Source of the DNA: Alphaproteobacteria bacterium
GTDB lineage: Bacteria > Pseudomonadota > Alphaproteobacteria > Ferrovibrionales > Ferrovibrionaceae
Reading direction: 5' to 3'
Assembly: GCA_026126215.1 (NCBI GenBank)
Contig: JAHCJQ010000005.1
Coordinates: 1 to 64,000, forward strand
Length of the DNA: 64,000 nt
Both the position numbers and the translations under genes were made by a program. A model generated the notes under the pieces. That model made no database searches. It worked only from the letters and a program-made list of their open reading frames with translations, and was not told the origin of the DNA. Of the stretch, positions 25,340 to 34,080 are shown one piece after another. Every line of letters starts with the position of its first letter. The first letter of the stretch is position 1.

Positions 25340-26539
25340 ATGAAGCCGTTGTCCGATATCGTCATTCTTGACTTCACTCATATGCTGTCAGGGCCTTACT
25401 GCTCCATGCTGCTCGCCGATCTTGGCGCGCAGACGATCAAGATTGAGCCACCCGTTAGCGGCGAGGGAACGCGCAAGCTCCTGGCTCAGGATCCCGAACA
25501 TTCCGTCGACGGCATGGGCGCCTATTTTCTCACGCTTGCCCGAAACAAGCAGAGCGTCTGCATCGACATGAAGTCGGAAGAAGGACGAAAGGTCTTTCAC
25601 CGCCTGGCCAGACATTCCGACGTTGTGGTGGAGAACTTCAGCCCTGGCGTCGCCAGGCGGATCGGCATAGACCATGCGACGCTGTCGGCGATAAATCCGG
25701 GAATCATCACCTGTTCGATCAGCGGGTTTGGCAGTGTCGGACCCAACATTGATCGGCCGGCCTTCGATATGGTGGCCCAGGGCATGGGCGGCGGAATGTC
25801 GCTTACGGGCGAGGCCGATGGCCGGCCGCTCAGGGCGGGCATTCCGATCGGCGATCTCGGCGGCGGCGTATTCGGAGCGCTCGGCATTCTGGCCGCCTTG
25901 CATGCCCGCGCCGGGAGCGGGCGCGGGCAGCATGTCGACATATCCATGCTCGACGCGCAGATCTCGATGCTGAACTACATGGCCACCATGTATCTGTTGT
26001 CGGGCAAGAGCCCCGGCCGGGCCGGGAACGGGCATTTCGTGCATGTGCCCTACGATACGTTCCGGACCCGGACACGGGACCTCATCGTTGCGGTCATCAC
26101 GGACAATTTCTGGGCTGAATTGGCGCGCCTGATTGGCGACGCCGAACTCCTGCAGCCGCGGTTTGCCGGGCAACCCGGCCGGTTCGCCGAGCGCACTTTC
26201 ATCAACCAGCGTCTGCAGAAGCATTTCCTCAAGGAAAGCTGCGAATACTGGCTGGAGAAGCTGACAGAGCGGCGCATTCCTTGCGCGCCGGTCAACGATC
26301 TCGCTCATGCCCTCTCGGATGAACAGGTTCGCGCGCGGAACATGGTGGTGGGAGTCGACCTGCCCTCCGGGCGGCGGATCGAGATGCCGGGCAATCCGGT
26401 GAAGCTCAGTGGCATGACGGAGGAAGCATATGCGCCCCCGCCGGCGCTTGGGCAGGATACGGAACAGGTTCTTGCGCGGCTGGGCGGCCTCGACGGGCGG
26501 GAGATTGCCGAATTGCGCCGCCGCGGGGTCATCGGCTGA
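25340..26539 (+). CDS. Class III CoA transferase (CaiB/BaiF family)
   Basis: 399 residues, the usual length. Family marks: VILDFTHMLSGPYCSMLLAD, LGAQTIKIEPP, the DVVVENFSPGV motif, and the probable catalytic aspartate in IPIGDLGGGVFG. It moves CoA from an acyl-CoA donor to a free carboxylate through an aspartyl-CoA thioester. Directly followed by an HMG-CoA-lyase-like gene (11-bp gap), so the likely role is to activate a hydroxy-dicarboxylate for C-C cleavage, as in citramalate or itaconate catabolism. The particular acid is not determined. Confidence 0.88.
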   Translation: MKPLSDIVILDFTHMLSGPYCSMLLADLGAQTIKIEPPVSGEGTRKLLAQDPEHSVDGMGAYFLTLARNKQSVCIDMKSEEGRKVFHRLARHSDVVVENFSPGVARRIGIDHATLSAINPGIITCSISGFGSVGPNIDRPAFDMVAQGMGGGMSLTGEADGRPLRAGIPIGDLGGGVFGALGILAALHARAGSGRGQHVDISMLDAQISMLNYMATMYLLSGKSPGRAGNGHFVHVPYDTFRTRTRDLIVAVITDNFWAELARLIGDAELLQPRFAGQPGRFAERTFINQRLQKHFLKESCEYWLEKLTERRIPCAPVNDLAHALSDEQVRARNMVVGVDLPSGRRIEMPGNPVKLSGMTEEAYAPPPALGQDTEQVLARLGGLDGREIAELRRRGVIG

Positions 26540-26550
26540 AGGAGCAAGGC

Positions 26551-27525
26551 ATGCCGGCGCAGGGGGAATCGGGAAACGGACGGGTCACGATCAACGAAGT
26601 GGGGCTCAGGGACGGGTTGCAGAACCATCCCAGGCGGCTAGGCGTTGCCGAGAAGCTGGAGCTCTATCGCGCGTTGCGGATATCGGGCCTGCACAGTTTC
26701 GAGCTTACGAGCTTCGTCAGTCCCAAGGCGGTGCCGGCGATGGCCGATGCGGCCGAGCTGGTTGCCGCACTGCCTCCGGAAGAGGGGGTGAACCTGACGG
26801 CGCTGGTACCGAACCGGCGTGGCTATGCGCGCGCCCGCGAGGCGGGAATGCGCGGGATCGCAGTGGTCCTTGCCGCGACCGAGACGCTGAACCAGCGCAA
26901 TATTGGCATGTCGCTGGATCGGGCGCGGGAGGAATGCGCGGCCGTGCTGCGCCAGGCTGCCGCCGACGGGGTTTTTGCCCGCGCCTATGTTGCCGCCGCC
27001 TGCGCCTGCCCTTATGAGGGGCCGACCAGTCCCGATACGGTGATTGCGCTGGCGGAGGAGATGCTGGCGGCCGGTGCCGATGAAGTCGCCATCGCAGACA
27101 CGATCGGTGCCGGCAATCCACGACAGGTCGCCACGCTGTTCCGTAGCGCCGTCGCACGCTGCGGGGCGGGGTGCCTTTCGGCGCACTTTCACGATACGCG
27201 CGCCCTCGGTGTGACGCTGAGCTGGGTGGCTTTGCAGGAGGGTATCAGGAAGTTCGACGCCTCGATCGGCGGGCTCGGAGGATGCCCCTTCGCGCCGGGC
27301 GCCTCGGGCAACCTGGCGACCGAGGATCTGGTGTTCATGCTGGAGGAAAGCGGCTACAGGACGCAGGTGGACCTCCCGGCGCTGATGGCGGCCGCATCGC
27401 TGGCGGGACGCCTCCTTGGCGGTCAGGTGGGCGGCCGCATCACCCCCTGGTATGAGAGCCGCCATCGCTCCCGGAACATCGAAAGCAACGGCACGAACCA
27501 GGGCCAGGCCCGGGGAGGGGATTGA
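26551..27525 (+). CDS. Hydroxymethylglutaryl-CoA lyase-like enzyme
   Basis: 324 residues in the DRE-TIM metallolyase family. It carries EVGLRDGLQN (metal and general-base block), SFVSPKAVPAMADA, AHFHDTRALG (metal His-x-His) and the active-site cysteine loop GGLGGCPFAPGASGN. The family cleaves HMG-CoA to acetyl-CoA and acetoacetate, but relatives split citramalyl-CoA and similar 3-hydroxy-3-methyl acyl-CoAs. Its coupling to a class III CoA transferase and its setting in an organic-acid operon favour such a catabolic variant over leucine degradation, as no other leucine-pathway gene is nearby. The stop TGA shares a base with the next start (TGATG). Confidence 0.85.
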   Translation: MPAQGESGNGRVTINEVGLRDGLQNHPRRLGVAEKLELYRALRISGLHSFELTSFVSPKAVPAMADAAELVAALPPEEGVNLTALVPNRRGYARAREAGMRGIAVVLAATETLNQRNIGMSLDRAREECAAVLRQAAADGVFARAYVAAACACPYEGPTSPDTVIALAEEMLAAGADEVAIADTIGAGNPRQVATLFRSAVARCGAGCLSAHFHDTRALGVTLSWVALQEGIRKFDASIGGLGGCPFAPGASGNLATEDLVFMLEESGYRTQVDLPALMAAASLAGRLLGGQVGGRITPWYESRHRSRNIESNGTNQGQARGGD

Positions 27526-28337
27526 TGAAAATCGGAATCATCGGTACCGCATTCCGCAGGAACGACCCCCTGGCGATACCGGAGGAGCTTGCGAAGGTGC
27601 TGGCGCCCGGCAGCGAGGCGGCCGTCTATGCGCCCGCACTGAGCGCCTTCCCGCACAATCCCTTCGATCTCAAGCTGCAGGAGATCGGCTATATCGAGGC
27701 AGGTCTAAGGGCGGCCGCCGATGGCTGCGGAGCGATCGTGCTCAATACGGTCGGAGATTATGGCGCAGCCGCGCTCAAGTCCGCCGTGCGTGTCCCGGTC
27801 GCCGCCGCCGGCGAGGTCGGCCTGCATGTCGCGGCGAGCCTCGGCCGGCCGGTCGGTATCGTAACGATATGGCCGGAATCGACTCGCTTCCTCTATCGGT
27901 CCGTCATCAGGGAGAGCGGGCTGGAGGCAGCAGTCGCAAGCGTCCTCCATGTGGGCAGCGAGAGCGAGCTTGCCGGGCTGGGCGCGGAGGATGACTATAT
28001 CGCCCGAATGCAGCAAGCCGACCGCGACGTGGTTTCGCGCATTATCGCCGCCTGCCGCAAGGCCCAGCGGGACGGTGCGGCAAGCATCCTCCTGGGTTGC
28101 ACCTGCATGTCTCCTATCGCGGCGGAAGTCGCCGCCGCCCTTGATATACCAGTGGTCAATCCGCTGACCGTGGTCGTCAAGTATGCGGAGTTGATGGCGA
28201 GCCTCGGCATCAGGCAGAGTTCGGCCTGCTACGCCGCAGCCAATCCGGCCCGCCGCCCGGCTCTCGCCGCCATGGCCGCCGCGGGCGCCGCCATTGTCGG
28301 CGCCGCCGATTGCGAGGTCTGTCTGGTGGGAGAATAG
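27525..28337 (+). CDS. Asp/Glu/hydantoin racemase family protein
   Basis: 270 residues of the Asp/Glu racemase superfamily, hydantoin-racemase-like. The C-terminal catalytic cysteine motif GCTCMSPIAAEVAAAL is intact. The N-terminal half, where the partner Cys is usually found, reads IVLNTVGDYGAAALKSA, with Thr in place of Cys. That would prevent a classical two-base racemisation. It is the second superfamily member in this operon; each has lost a different cysteine (the gene at 23747 keeps the N-terminal one). The start ATG overlaps the lyase stop. Confidence 0.72.
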   Translation: MKIGIIGTAFRRNDPLAIPEELAKVLAPGSEAAVYAPALSAFPHNPFDLKLQEIGYIEAGLRAAADGCGAIVLNTVGDYGAAALKSAVRVPVAAAGEVGLHVAASLGRPVGIVTIWPESTRFLYRSVIRESGLEAAVASVLHVGSESELAGLGAEDDYIARMQQADRDVVSRIIAACRKAQRDGAASILLGCTCMSPIAAEVAAALDIPVVNPLTVVVKYAELMASLGIRQSSACYAAANPARRPALAAMAAAGAAIVGAADCEVCLVGE

Positions 28338-28345
28338 GTTTGTCC

Positions 28346-28984
28346 ATGCGGCACCCCGACCACCGGGAGAAGGATGCGGCGCTGGCACTGCCATCCTGGG
28401 TCATGCGGATGAGCCTCTGGCTCGGCCGCATCGGGGGCGGCCTCGTCTTCCTCATGGCCTTTCCGATTACCATCGACGTGATCACCCGCAAGCTGTTCAG
28501 CGTGTCGCTTCTCGAGAGTTATGAGATCAGCACTTATGCCTTCGCCGTGGCGGTGGCTTTCGGCTACACCTATGCATTGCTGGCCGGTGCGCATATCCGC
28601 ATTGACGTGATGTACGCCCGCCTGAAACAGGGTCCGCGGGCCATCCTCGACGTGGTAGCCCTGTGCCTGCTGTCGGGGGTTTCCGCGATCCTGGCATGGC
28701 AGGCCGCAATAACGGCGATCGAGAGCTTTCGCATCGGCGCCCGCTCGAACAGCAGCCTGGGCGCGCCGCTCGCGCTGCCGCAGCTCATGTGGGCCGCCGG
28801 TCTCGTGCTGTTCGCGGTGATGTCGGGCATCGTGCTTGTCCGCGTCGCCTGGCTGGTGGCTCGCCGCCGCTACCAGATGAAGGAGCATCTCCTCGGCGGC
28901 GCGGCGATGGCGGCGTTCGAGACGGGTACGGCGCGCGCCCGGCCGGGCGGTGCGGTCGAAGATCGGGACGGCGAGGCACGATGA
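28346..28984 (+). CDS. TRAP transporter small permease (DctQ family)
   Basis: 212 residues with four membrane segments (LGRIGGGLVFLMAFPITIDV, YEISTYAFAVAVAFGYTYAL, and two more) in the DctQ pattern, including the FPITIDVITRKLF helix end. The C-terminal ~35 residues are a charged cytoplasmic tail. ATG 28346 is used; no strong ribosome site precedes it. The stop overlaps the DctM start (ATGA). It works with DctM and probably with the distant binding protein at 21181-22230, since no other binding protein lies in the operon. Confidence 0.85.
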   Translation: MRHPDHREKDAALALPSWVMRMSLWLGRIGGGLVFLMAFPITIDVITRKLFSVSLLESYEISTYAFAVAVAFGYTYALLAGAHIRIDVMYARLKQGPRAILDVVALCLLSGVSAILAWQAAITAIESFRIGARSNSSLGAPLALPQLMWAAGLVLFAVMSGIVLVRVAWLVARRRYQMKEHLLGGAAMAAFETGTARARPGGAVEDRDGEAR

Positions 28985-30267
28985 TCGTCCTTGCGCTGAG
29001 CGTTCTTTTCCTCCTCGTCGTGGCCGGCGTTCATGTCGCGGCAATCCTTGGCATCGTCTCGCTGGTCCTGGCAGAGTTCTATGCGTTCTTCCCGCTGACC
29101 GCCGCGCTCGGTGAGGTCGCCTGGTCGGCCAGTTCGGAGTTCACCTTGATCGCCGTCCCGATGTTCATCCTGATGGGCGAGATCCTGACCAAGTCGGGCA
29201 TGACAGACCGGATGTACACGGCTCTGGATGCATGGCTGAACCGCCTGCCCGGCGGCGTCATGCATACCAACGTGGCGGCGGCCACCATGTTCGCCGCGAC
29301 CTCGGGCTCGAGCGTCGCCACCGCGGCGACGGTCGGCACGGTGTCGCTCTCGAACATCGACCGTTACGGCTACAATCCGCCGCTCTTCCTGGGCAGCCTG
29401 GCGGCGGGCGGCACGCTTGGCATCCTCATCCCGCCGAGTATCAACATGGTGCTCTATGGCATGCTGTCCGATACCTCGATCACGGCACTCTACATTGCCA
29501 GCGCCATACCCGGACTGCTGCTTGCTTTCCTGTTCTCCTCGGTAATCTTCGTTGCCTGCGTGGTCAGGCCGCGATGGAGCGGCAGGGCTATCCCCTATTC
29601 CTGGGGCGACCGGCTGCGCGGCCTGCCGCATCTCCTGCCGCCGCTCGCGCTTTTCCTGGTTGTAGTGGGCAGCATCTATGGCGGCGTGGCGACGCCGAGC
29701 GAGGCCGCCGCGATGGGCGTGATCGCTTCCCTCCTCATCGCGCTGTTGGGCCGTGGCCTGTCGTGGCGGAGCCTCATCGCCGCCTTTGAGGCGACGATGC
29801 GGACGACCTGCATGATCATGCTGATCATCGTCATTGCCGTGTTCCTTAACTTCTGCATGGGCAGTGTCGGCATCACCGACATGGTCCTTGGCTGGGTGAA
29901 GTCGCTCGGCCTCGGCAAGTACGAGATGATGGCGGTCATCGTCTGCGTCTATCTGCTGCTTGGCTGCTTCATGGATCCGATCTCGATGATGGTGGCGACG
30001 GCACCGATCGTCGTGCCGCTGGTGGTAGCGCTTGGCTTCGACCCGGTCTGGTTTGGGGTGGTCTTCATGATTCTGAGCGAGGCGGCGATGATCACACCGC
30101 CGATCGGCGTCAACCTTTTCGTGGTCCAGTCGTTGCGCAAGAGCGGCTCGTTCTCCGAGGTAGCAATCGGCGTGCTGCCGTTCCTTGCGATCATGATCGG
30201 CTTCGTGGTCCTCATGATCGCTTTTCCGCAGATTGCCATGTGGCTGCCGGGGATTCTGGCGAAATAG
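28981..30267 (+). CDS. TRAP transporter large permease (DctM family)
   Basis: 428 residues, standard DctM size, with about 12-13 hydrophobic segments. Family motifs include FTLIAVPMFILMGEIL, AAATMFAATSGSSVATAATVG, GGTLGILIPPSINMVLYG and the repeat-end motif GVATPSEAAAMG, then ITPPIGVNLFVVQ near the C-terminus. It is the ion-coupled transport subunit for an organic acid that is then handled by the CoA transferase/lyase genes just upstream. It starts with ATG inside the DctQ stop. Confidence 0.9.
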   Translation: MIVLALSVLFLLVVAGVHVAAILGIVSLVLAEFYAFFPLTAALGEVAWSASSEFTLIAVPMFILMGEILTKSGMTDRMYTALDAWLNRLPGGVMHTNVAAATMFAATSGSSVATAATVGTVSLSNIDRYGYNPPLFLGSLAAGGTLGILIPPSINMVLYGMLSDTSITALYIASAIPGLLLAFLFSSVIFVACVVRPRWSGRAIPYSWGDRLRGLPHLLPPLALFLVVVGSIYGGVATPSEAAAMGVIASLLIALLGRGLSWRSLIAAFEATMRTTCMIMLIIVIAVFLNFCMGSVGITDMVLGWVKSLGLGKYEMMAVIVCVYLLLGCFMDPISMMVATAPIVVPLVVALGFDPVWFGVVFMILSEAAMITPPIGVNLFVVQSLRKSGSFSEVAIGVLPFLAIMIGFVVLMIAFPQIAMWLPGILAK

Positions 30268-30282
30268 GGCGGGGAGGGGCCG

Positions 30283-30921
30283 ATGGCTGATCTGGAAGAG
30301 AACTATCGGGGCGTGTTCGATGGCAGGCTGGGGTTCGGCTGCAGCCCGGCCGTTCTGGTCATTGACTTCATCAAGGCCTACACGACGCCCGGTGCGCCCC
30401 TCCATGCGCCGGACGTGGAGGTTGCGGTACGTGCCACGGCTCCCCTGCTCGACCTGGCGCGCGCGAGGAAGGTGCCCGTGATTTTCACCCGGGTGCTTTA
30501 TCACCCGGACGGTCTCGATGGCGGCCTGTTCATCCGCAAGGTACCCGCGTTGAGGGCGATGGTGCCGGGCGAGCCGCTTTCCGAAATCGTCGATGAGCTG
30601 CCGCTGGTGGCGAGCGACCTGGTCATCGTCAAGAACTATGCCAGCGCATTTTTCGGGACCACGCTCGGCGCCACTCTGACAGCGAACGGCATCGACACGC
30701 TGATTGTCACTGGATGTTCGACGAGCGGCTGTGTGCGCGCGACGGCCGTCGATGGAATGCAGCATGGCTTCCGGGTAATCGTGCCGCGCGAATGCGTGGG
30801 AGACCGTCACCGCACGCCGCACGAGGCGAACCTGTTCGACATCAACGCCAAGTATGGCGACGTATTGCCGCTGGAGGAGGTGATGGCGTATCTGCGCGGC
30901 CTCAATAGCGGCAGTGCCTGA
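30283..30921 (+). CDS. Isochorismatase-family hydrolase
   Basis: 212 residues with the cysteine-hydrolase triad of this family: about D28 (LVIDFIKAY), K117 (VIVKNYASAF) and C150 (STSGCVRATAVDGM). A cis-peptide-like VTGCSTSG precedes the nucleophile. The closest functional look-alikes are N-carbamoylsarcosine amidase and related amide hydrolases. It follows DctM by 15 bp and ends the operon, so it probably releases ammonia or a carbamoyl group from a pathway intermediate. The exact amide is unknown. Confidence 0.85.
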   Translation: MADLEENYRGVFDGRLGFGCSPAVLVIDFIKAYTTPGAPLHAPDVEVAVRATAPLLDLARARKVPVIFTRVLYHPDGLDGGLFIRKVPALRAMVPGEPLSEIVDELPLVASDLVIVKNYASAFFGTTLGATLTANGIDTLIVTGCSTSGCVRATAVDGMQHGFRVIVPRECVGDRHRTPHEANLFDINAKYGDVLPLEEVMAYLRGLNSGSA

Positions 30922-31027
30922 CCGCTGGCCAACGCTTCGCAGACCCTCGAAGTGACGCCCATGCGCCTGACCGACCGGTACTGGCGTCAGATCGGCCTTG
31001 GCTTGAGCCTAAGAAAACTGCATTTTC

Positions 31028-31043
31028 ATATGTAATTGCATGT
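31028..31043. promoter_or_regulatory. Candidate MarR operator, site A (dctQM-monooxygenase operon)
   Basis: ATATGTAATTGCATGT, a 16-bp imperfect dyad 45 bp before the DctQ start. It matches sites B (37333) and C (38477) with the form ATATGTR-N2-TRCATAT (one mismatch here). Several MarR regulators of aromatic catabolism use AT-rich dyads of this length, and two MarR genes lie in this cluster. Confidence 0.6.
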
Positions 31044-31088
31044 GATAGACTGCTCCCGGTACAAGGACGTGGGCTGCGGGGAGGCCCG

Positions 31089-31637
31089 ATGAGCTGGGAA
31101 GGGGGACGGTACGGACAGCGGCCAAGCGACGAGCCGCATGGTTTCGCGCTCGCAGCGCGACGCGCCGGCGCGCTCCTAGGCGTGCTGTCCGGAAGCTGCC
31201 TTTTCCTGATGATGCTGATGACCTTCGCGGATGTCATCGGACGCTATGTCTTCTCCGCCCCGATCCGTGGCGCCTACGAACTGACGGAGTTGTTGCTGGC
31301 GGTCGCCGTCTTCGGAGTCCTGCCCTCCGTGACGCTACGACGCAATCATGTTTCGACCGGCCTGTTCGACAGCGTCCTGCGAGGCCGGGCAAGGCATGCT
31401 GCCGATCTAGTCGTCCATCTTGCCGGGAGCGTGGCATGCGTGGTCGCAAGCTATGCGTTGACGCTGCAGGCCGGCCAGCAGATCCGGCTTGGTACCGCGA
31501 CCAGCGTACTGGCCCTGCCGACAGCACCCATCGTCATCTTCATTTCGGTGATGGCGGCCATTGCTGCGCTGATCCTCGCCCTCTTCTCCCTGGTGGCGCT
31601 TCGCGCCCTGGTTTCGTCCGGGCCGAGTCTCAGATGA
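31089..31637 (+). CDS. TRAP transporter small permease (DctQ family)
   Basis: 182 residues with four membrane segments (LGVLSGSCLFLMMLMTFADV, LTELLLAVAVFGVLPSV, LVVHLAGSVACVVASYAL, IVIFISVMAAIAALILALFS) and the DctQ element FADVIGRYVFSAPIRGAYELTE split over the first loop. It is the first gene of a four-gene operon whose members overlap by 4 bp each. Its operator-like site A lies just upstream. The partner binding protein is probably the one at 36194-37237, which shares the same operator motif. Confidence 0.88.
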   Translation: MSWEGGRYGQRPSDEPHGFALAARRAGALLGVLSGSCLFLMMLMTFADVIGRYVFSAPIRGAYELTELLLAVAVFGVLPSVTLRRNHVSTGLFDSVLRGRARHAADLVVHLAGSVACVVASYALTLQAGQQIRLGTATSVLALPTAPIVIFISVMAAIAALILALFSLVALRALVSSGPSLR

Positions 31638-32926
31638 TAGCCACGGCCATAGCCTTCGCCGTACTCTTCGCGCTGCTGTTCCTTGGCGTTCCGATCGGTT
31701 TTGGAATGGGTATCGTCGGCGCTGTGGGATTCGCGGCTTTTGTCGGCTGGCAACCCACCATCGCCATGATCGGACAGATCATCACCGACAACGTCTTCAA
31801 TTATGGCTTCTCGATCCTGCCGCTCTTCATCCTGATGGGCAACCTGGTCACCAGCTCGCGACTGTCAGAGGAACTGTATTCCGCCTCGCATGCTTTCCTT
31901 GGCCATCGACGTGGCGGGCTGGCGATGGCCACCATCGTGGCATGCGGTGGCTTTAGTGCGGTCTGCGGTTCCAGCATGGCGACGGCGGCCACCATGGCGA
32001 AGGTCGCCATGCCGTCGATGCGGCGCTATGGCTATGGCGATGGGCTGGCGACCGCATCTATTGCCGCCGGCGGCACGCTCGGCATACTGATACCGCCGAG
32101 CGTGATCCTGGTCATCTATGGCTTCATGACGGATACCGATATCGGCAAGCTTTTTATCGCCGGGATCATTCCTGGAGCTATCGGGGTTCTGTTCTATCTG
32201 GTCGCCGTTTCTATCGCGGCCTGGATGAATCCGAAAGGTGCGCCGCGCGCCGAACGCACGCCATGGCCGCAGCGCTTCCTTGCGCTACGCAGCGTTGGCG
32301 GTATCCTGGGCCTGTTCGCTCTCGTCATGGGCGGAATCTATGGCGGTATCTTCACTCCGTCGGAGGCGGCAGGTATCGGCGCGACCGGCGCCTTCCTGCT
32401 GGCGCTGGTCCGGCGCACCCTTTCCTGGTCGGGGCTGCTTGATGTGCTGCTGGAAACGGCGCGCACTTCCTCGATGATGTTCATCGTCCTGTTCGGCGCT
32501 CTGATCTTTTCAAACTTCATCAACATCGCCGGGCTTCCCTCGTCGCTCTCGCAGGCGATGCGCGATCTCGACGTATCGCCGATCACCGTCATCTTTCTCA
32601 TCTGCCTGCTCTATCTGGTTCTGGGCTGCCTGCTCGAAAGCCTGTCGATGATCCTGCTCACCATCCCCCTGTTCTATCCGTTGGTGCAGAGCCTGGGCTT
32701 CGACATGGTCTGGTTCGGGATCGTGGTCGTCGTGGTGGTAGAGGTCAGCCTTATCACGCCGCCGATTGGCATGAACGTCTTCATGCTGAAGGCGGTGATA
32801 CCCGATGTGCCGCTCGGGAGGATGTTCGGCGGCCTTCTGCCGTTCATACTGATGGACCTTGCCCGCCTCGCCCTCTTCATACTCGTGCCCGGCATTGTTC
32901 TCTTTCTGCCCTCGTTCATGCGATGA
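31634..32926 (+). CDS. TRAP transporter large permease (DctM family)
   Basis: 430 residues with the DctM helices and motifs: SILPLFILMGNLV, GGFSAVCGSSMATAATMAKV, GGTLGILIPPSVILVIYGF, GIFTPSEAAGIG and ITPPIGMNVFML. The start ATG overlaps the DctQ stop and the stop overlaps the monooxygenase start, so transporter and first catabolic enzyme are translationally coupled. Substrate is presumably an aromatic or heteroaromatic acid, inferred only from the downstream enzymes. Confidence 0.9.
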   Translation: MIATAIAFAVLFALLFLGVPIGFGMGIVGAVGFAAFVGWQPTIAMIGQIITDNVFNYGFSILPLFILMGNLVTSSRLSEELYSASHAFLGHRRGGLAMATIVACGGFSAVCGSSMATAATMAKVAMPSMRRYGYGDGLATASIAAGGTLGILIPPSVILVIYGFMTDTDIGKLFIAGIIPGAIGVLFYLVAVSIAAWMNPKGAPRAERTPWPQRFLALRSVGGILGLFALVMGGIYGGIFTPSEAAGIGATGAFLLALVRRTLSWSGLLDVLLETARTSSMMFIVLFGALIFSNFINIAGLPSSLSQAMRDLDVSPITVIFLICLLYLVLGCLLESLSMILLTIPLFYPLVQSLGFDMVWFGIVVVVVVEVSLITPPIGMNVFMLKAVIPDVPLGRMFGGLLPFILMDLARLALFILVPGIVLFLPSFMR

Positions 32927-34080
32927 TGCGCGGAAGGTCTCAGCAGCCCAGGGCCGAGATCGCCGGCGCCGGCATTGCCGGCCTTGCCGCCGCGATCGGC
33001 CTTGGCCTGCGCGGATGGCGGGTGCGGGTGCACGAGCGAAGCCCAGCTCTGCGCGGCGATGGTGCGGGCATCTATATCTGGGAGAACGGGCTTCGTGTTC
33101 TGGAGGCGCTTGGCGCCCTTGCGCAGGCGACGGCCGATTGCCACCAGGGCATCGCACGCGAGACGCGCGACGACAGAAACCGCGTTGTGGCGAGGGCGCA
33201 ATGGACGCGTGAGCCGGGCAAGCGCGTCGTGTCGATCGTGCGCAAGCAGCTTCTGGAGGCGCTGGCGGGCCGGGCGCGCGCCGTGGGCGCCGAGGTTATC
33301 TTTGGTTCCGAAGCGGTTGGCGCCACGCCGGAAGGGGAGATCCGCTTTGCCGATGGAAGCCATGCCAGAGCCGATCTGGTGGTGGCCGCCGACGGGGTGA
33401 ACTCGCGGATCCGGGACAGCCTCGGCCTGTTGCGCTCGCGTCGCCAGCTGGCGGATGGCGCCATCCGACTCCTGATCGACCGGCTGCCGGAAGAGCGCGA
33501 AAGCGAGGCCGGCAGCCGCTATGTCGAATACTGGTCGGGCCACCGGCGTATCCTTTATACGCCCTGCAGTTCCAGGCATCTTTATCTCGCCCTGACCACC
33601 CTTGACAGTGATGCCGAGGGCAAGGCGATCCCGCTGGACAAGGCTGCCTGGAAGCGATCGTTTCCACATCTGGCGGCGTTGATTGATCGCATCGATGACC
33701 GCGGGCGCTGGGACCGTTTTGAGGTCGTGCGGCTGCACCGATGGTCCACCGGCCGGGTGGCGGTTGTCGGCGATGCGGCGCATGCGCAGGCACCAAATCT
33801 GGGGCAAGGTGGCGGCTGCAGCCTGATGAACGCGCTAGCCCTCGCGGTGGCTGTCAGCGGGGCGGAAAGCATCGAGCAGGGACTATCGGAATGGGAGATG
33901 CGGGAGCGTCCGCTGACCGAACACACGCAACGCGCATCGTCCCTCTATGGCAAGGTAACGGTGCTGCCGCCGCTGCTTCGCAGCATCGTTCTCGATCTTG
34001 CCGGCCGTTCGAGGTGGGTCACCGCGCAACGCATGCGAACGGCTTTTCACATACCCACCGGAACGAGGGACGCAAGATGA
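32923..34080 (+). CDS. FAD-dependent aromatic-ring monooxygenase
   Basis: 385 residues, class A flavoprotein hydroxylase (PHBH/salicylate hydroxylase superfamily). It has the Rossmann GxGxxG in IAGAGIAGLAAAIGL, the DG motif in LVVAADGVNSRIRD and the second FAD motif GRVAVVGDAAHAQAPNLGQG. Length and N-terminus resemble 6-hydroxynicotinate 3-monooxygenase/salicylate hydroxylase types, but substrate cannot be read off. Its ATG overlaps the DctM stop, and its stop overlaps the alpha/beta hydrolase start. A clear paralogue of equal length is at 39391-40548, in the next operon of the same cluster. Confidence 0.85.
   Translation: MMRGRSQQPRAEIAGAGIAGLAAAIGLGLRGWRVRVHERSPALRGDGAGIYIWENGLRVLEALGALAQATADCHQGIARETRDDRNRVVARAQWTREPGKRVVSIVRKQLLEALAGRARAVGAEVIFGSEAVGATPEGEIRFADGSHARADLVVAADGVNSRIRDSLGLLRSRRQLADGAIRLLIDRLPEERESEAGSRYVEYWSGHRRILYTPCSSRHLYLALTTLDSDAEGKAIPLDKAAWKRSFPHLAALIDRIDDRGRWDRFEVVRLHRWSTGRVAVVGDAAHAQAPNLGQGGGCSLMNALALAVAVSGAESIEQGLSEWEMRERPLTEHTQRASSLYGKVTVLPPLLRSIVLDLAGRSRWVTAQRMRTAFHIPTGTRDAR

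Noticed and set aside
28870-30822. A 650-codon open frame on the minus strand
   Set aside because: It lies fully antisense to the DctM and isochorismatase genes, is extremely rich in His, Arg, Asp and Gln, and has no domain pattern; it is a codon-bias shadow.
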